From assembly GCF_902497555.1 (NCBI RefSeq), contig NZ_CABVGP010000003.1:1798001-1862000 (forward strand): DNA of 64,000 nucleotides, given 5' to 3'. Every line of letters begins with the position of its first letter. Position 1 is the first letter of the stretch. Made by a program: the position numbers and the translations under genes. Below, in pieces: positions 62,310-64,000 of this stretch. The notes beneath the pieces are model-generated. The model was not told where the DNA came from. It worked only from the letters and a program-made list of their open reading frames with translations, and searched no databases. The DNA comes from Amycolatopsis camponoti (GTDB taxonomy: Bacteria > Actinomycetota > Actinomycetes > Mycobacteriales > Pseudonocardiaceae).

Positions 62310-64000
62310 GTGGCGCAGCACGCAGCGGAGACGAACCCGGCTCGACTGGGCCCGGTCAAGCGCGAAGAGACCTGGCAGCGGCTCGGCAACGAGACCTTCG
62401 ACCTCGTCGTCATCGGCGGCGGCGTGGTCGGCGCGGGCACGGCGCTGGACGCCGCGACGCGCGGGCTGCGGGTCGCGCTCGTCGAAGCCCGCGACCTCGC
62501 TTCGGGGACGTCGAGCCGGTCGAGCAAGCTCTTCCACGGCGGCCTGCGCTACCTGGAACAGCTCGAGTTCGGCCTGGTCCGGGAGGCGCTGCGCGAACGT
62601 GAGCTGATGCTGACGACGATCGCACCCCATCTGGTGAAGCCGGTCAGCTTTCTCTACCCGCTGACGCACCGCGTGTGGGAACGGCCCTACACCGCCGCCG
62701 GCCTGCTGATGTACGACACGATGGGCGGCGCCAAGAGCGTCCCGGGCCAGAAGCACCTCACTCGTGCGGGCGCGCTGCGGATGGTGCCGGCGCTCAAGCG
62801 GTCCGCGCTGATCGGCGGGATCCGCTACTACGACGCGCAGTCCGACGACGCCCGTCACACGATGACGGTGGCCAGGACGGCGGCGCACTACGGCGCGGTC
62901 GTGCGGACGTCGACCCAGGTCGTCGGGTTCCTGCGCGAGGCCGACCGGGTGTCCGGCGTGCGCGTGCGCGACGTCGAGGACGGCCGCGAGACGGAGATCT
63001 CGGCGGCCGCGGTGATCAACTGCACCGGCGTCTGGACCGACGAGCTGCAGCGCCTGTCAGGCGGCCGCGGGCGGTTCCGCGTGCGCGCCAGCAAGGGCGT
63101 GCACATCGTCGTGCCGCGCGACCGGATCGTCTCGGAGTCGGGGATGATCCTGCGCACCGAGAAGTCGGTGCTGTTCGTGATCCCGTGGCGGAATCACTGG
63201 ATCGTCGGGACGACGGACACGGACTGGAACCTCGACCTGGCGCACCCGGCGGCGACGAAGCACGACATCGACTACCTGCTGGAGCACGTCAACAGCGTCC
63301 TGGCGACCCCGCTGACGCACGACGACATCGAAGGCGTGTACGCGGGCCTTCGCCCGCTGCTGGCGGGGGAGAGCGAAGAGACTTCGAAGCTTTCGCGCGA
63401 GCACGCGGTGGCACGGGTGGCGCCGGGCCTGGTCGCGATCGCGGGCGGCAAGTACACGACGTACCGGGTGATGGCGGCGGACGCGGTCGACGCGGCGGCG
63501 GTGGACCTGCCGGGCCGCTCGCAGCCGTCGATCACGGACAAGGTGCCCCTGATCGGCGCGGACGGTTACCACGCGCTGGTCAACCAGGCCGACCACCTGG
63601 CCGCCGAGCACGGCCTGCACCCGTACCGGGTCCGTCACCTGCTGGATCGCTACGGGTCGCTGGTCAACGAGGTCCTGGCCTCGGCAAGCGGTCGTCCCGA
63701 GCTGCTGAAGCCGATCGAGCACGCGCCGGACTACCTGGGCGTCGAGGTGGTGTACGCGGCTTCGCACGAGGGGGCGCTGCACCTGGAGGACGTCCTGGCC
63801 CGCCGGACCCGCATCTCGATCGAGTACGCCCACCGCGGGGTGGAGTGCGCGGAGCAGGTGGCGGCATTGGTCGGCGAGGTCCTCGGCTGGTCACCCGAAA
63901 CGGTGAAGCGGGAGATCGAGGTCTACAACGCACGGGTGGAGGCGGAGCGCGAGTCCCAGTCCCAGCCGAGCGACGAAGCGGCGGACGCCCTGCGGTCGGC
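62310..64000 (+). CDS. glpD: Glycerol-3-phosphate dehydrogenase, FAD-dependent (3' end beyond window)
   Basis: The open frame runs 563 codons to the right edge without a stop. The FAD loop is VVIGGGVVGAGTALDAATRG, followed by SSRSSKLFHGGLRYLEQ, and AGGKYTTYRVMAADAVD is the typical later segment. A C-terminal helical domain follows, and perhaps 10-20 residues are missing. It oxidises glycerol 3-phosphate to dihydroxyacetone phosphate and passes electrons to quinone at the membrane. GTG 62310 has GAGGAGG upstream; an ATG at 62303 is in another frame. It is divergent from glpFK and matches glpD2 (Rv3302c) in order relative to lpdA. Confidence 0.95.
   Translation, partial: MAQHAAETNPARLGPVKREETWQRLGNETFDLVVIGGGVVGAGTALDAATRGLRVALVEARDLASGTSSRSSKLFHGGLRYLEQLEFGLVREALRERELMLTTIAPHLVKPVSFLYPLTHRVWERPYTAAGLLMYDTMGGAKSVPGQKHLTRAGALRMVPALKRSALIGGIRYYDAQSDDARHTMTVARTAAHYGAVVRTSTQVVGFLREADRVSGVRVRDVEDGRETEISAAAVINCTGVWTDELQRLSGGRGRFRVRASKGVHIVVPRDRIVSESGMILRTEKSVLFVIPWRNHWIVGTTDTDWNLDLAHPAATKHDIDYLLEHVNSVLATPLTHDDIEGVYAGLRPLLAGESEETSKLSREHAVARVAPGLVAIAGGKYTTYRVMAADAVDAAAVDLPGRSQPSITDKVPLIGADGYHALVNQADHLAAEHGLHPYRVRHLLDRYGSLVNEVLASASGRPELLKPIEHAPDYLGVEVVYAASHEGALHLEDVLARRTRISIEYAHRGVECAEQVAALVGEVLGWSPETVKREIEVYNARVEAERESQSQPSDEAADALRS

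Overview
The window is a very GC-rich chromosomal segment from an actinomycete. GC-biased third codon positions, many GTG starts, ATGA/GTGA start-stop overlaps, an F420-dependent oxidoreductase, DUF1707 and MAB_1171c-type families, and a dispersed ATCACGCGTGAT repeat all point to the Pseudonocardiales, most likely Amycolatopsis or a close relative. No tRNA, rRNA, CRISPR array, insertion sequence or prophage was seen.

Layout. 0-3 kb: an F420/NADP-type oxidoreductase divergent from a frameshifted HxlR regulator, then a membrane protein. 1.9-8.2 kb: a SorC regulator divergent from a polyol/sugar operon (zinc dehydrogenase, lipoprotein binding protein, two permeases, ATPase). 8.3-11.8 kb: two tandem CYP105-like P450s with a 3Fe-4S ferredoxin, facing a TetR regulator. 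11.9-13.3 kb: a GH12-like lipoprotein and a membrane protein. 13.4-16.6 kb: deoC followed by a full aldehyde dehydrogenase and a catalytically empty half aldehyde dehydrogenase. 16.7-24.7 kb: a DUF1707 protein, a WPD/CX5R phosphatase, upp, a pentapeptide-repeat membrane protein, a GT-C transferase, an ECF sigma/anti-sigma pair, a TetR, and a MerR-aldo/keto reductase pair. 24.8-30 kb: a tightly overlapping four-gene operon (flavin monooxygenase, FMN hydroxy-acid oxidase, atypical P450-like protein, cation/proton antiporter). 30-31.9 kb: a two-component system. 32-35 kb: a HEAT-like protein, a divergent HisRS and a small membrane protein. 35-38.3 kb: an XRE-ImmA/IrrE-MAB_1171c-amidohydrolase operon. 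38.6-44.8 kb: flavodoxin, phospho-sugar mutase, glycosyltransferase, purine nucleoside phosphorylase, two membrane proteins and a MerR. 44.8-51.7 kb: a Ser/Thr kinase, then mutA-mutB-meaB. 51.7-59.6 kb: a small membrane protein, an M20 amidohydrolase, a DUF559 protein, a gamma-glutamylcyclotransferase-like protein, an LpdA-type quinone reductase, two secreted proteins, a class E/F sortase and a VOC protein. 59.7-64 kb: glpK-glpF divergent from glpD, which runs off the right edge.

The genes upp, pmmB, PNP, an amidohydrolase, an Rv3304-like protein, lpdA and glpD occur in the same relative order as I remember for Mycobacterium tuberculosis Rv3309c-Rv3302c. They look like an ancestral salvage/glycerol backbone into which lineage-specific cassettes are inserted. 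Together the window codes for polyol uptake and oxidation, deoxyribose, purine and uracil salvage, propionate/methylmalonyl-CoA metabolism and glycerol catabolism.

The strongest candidates for undescribed biology are the 24.8-30 kb oxidoreductase/antiporter operon with its degenerate P450 and two-state leader hairpin, the XRE-protease-7TM-amidohydrolase operon with a structured promoter region, and the 3'-end repeat family that supplies stop codons to neighbouring genes. Positions and motifs were read by eye; no search or computation was run.
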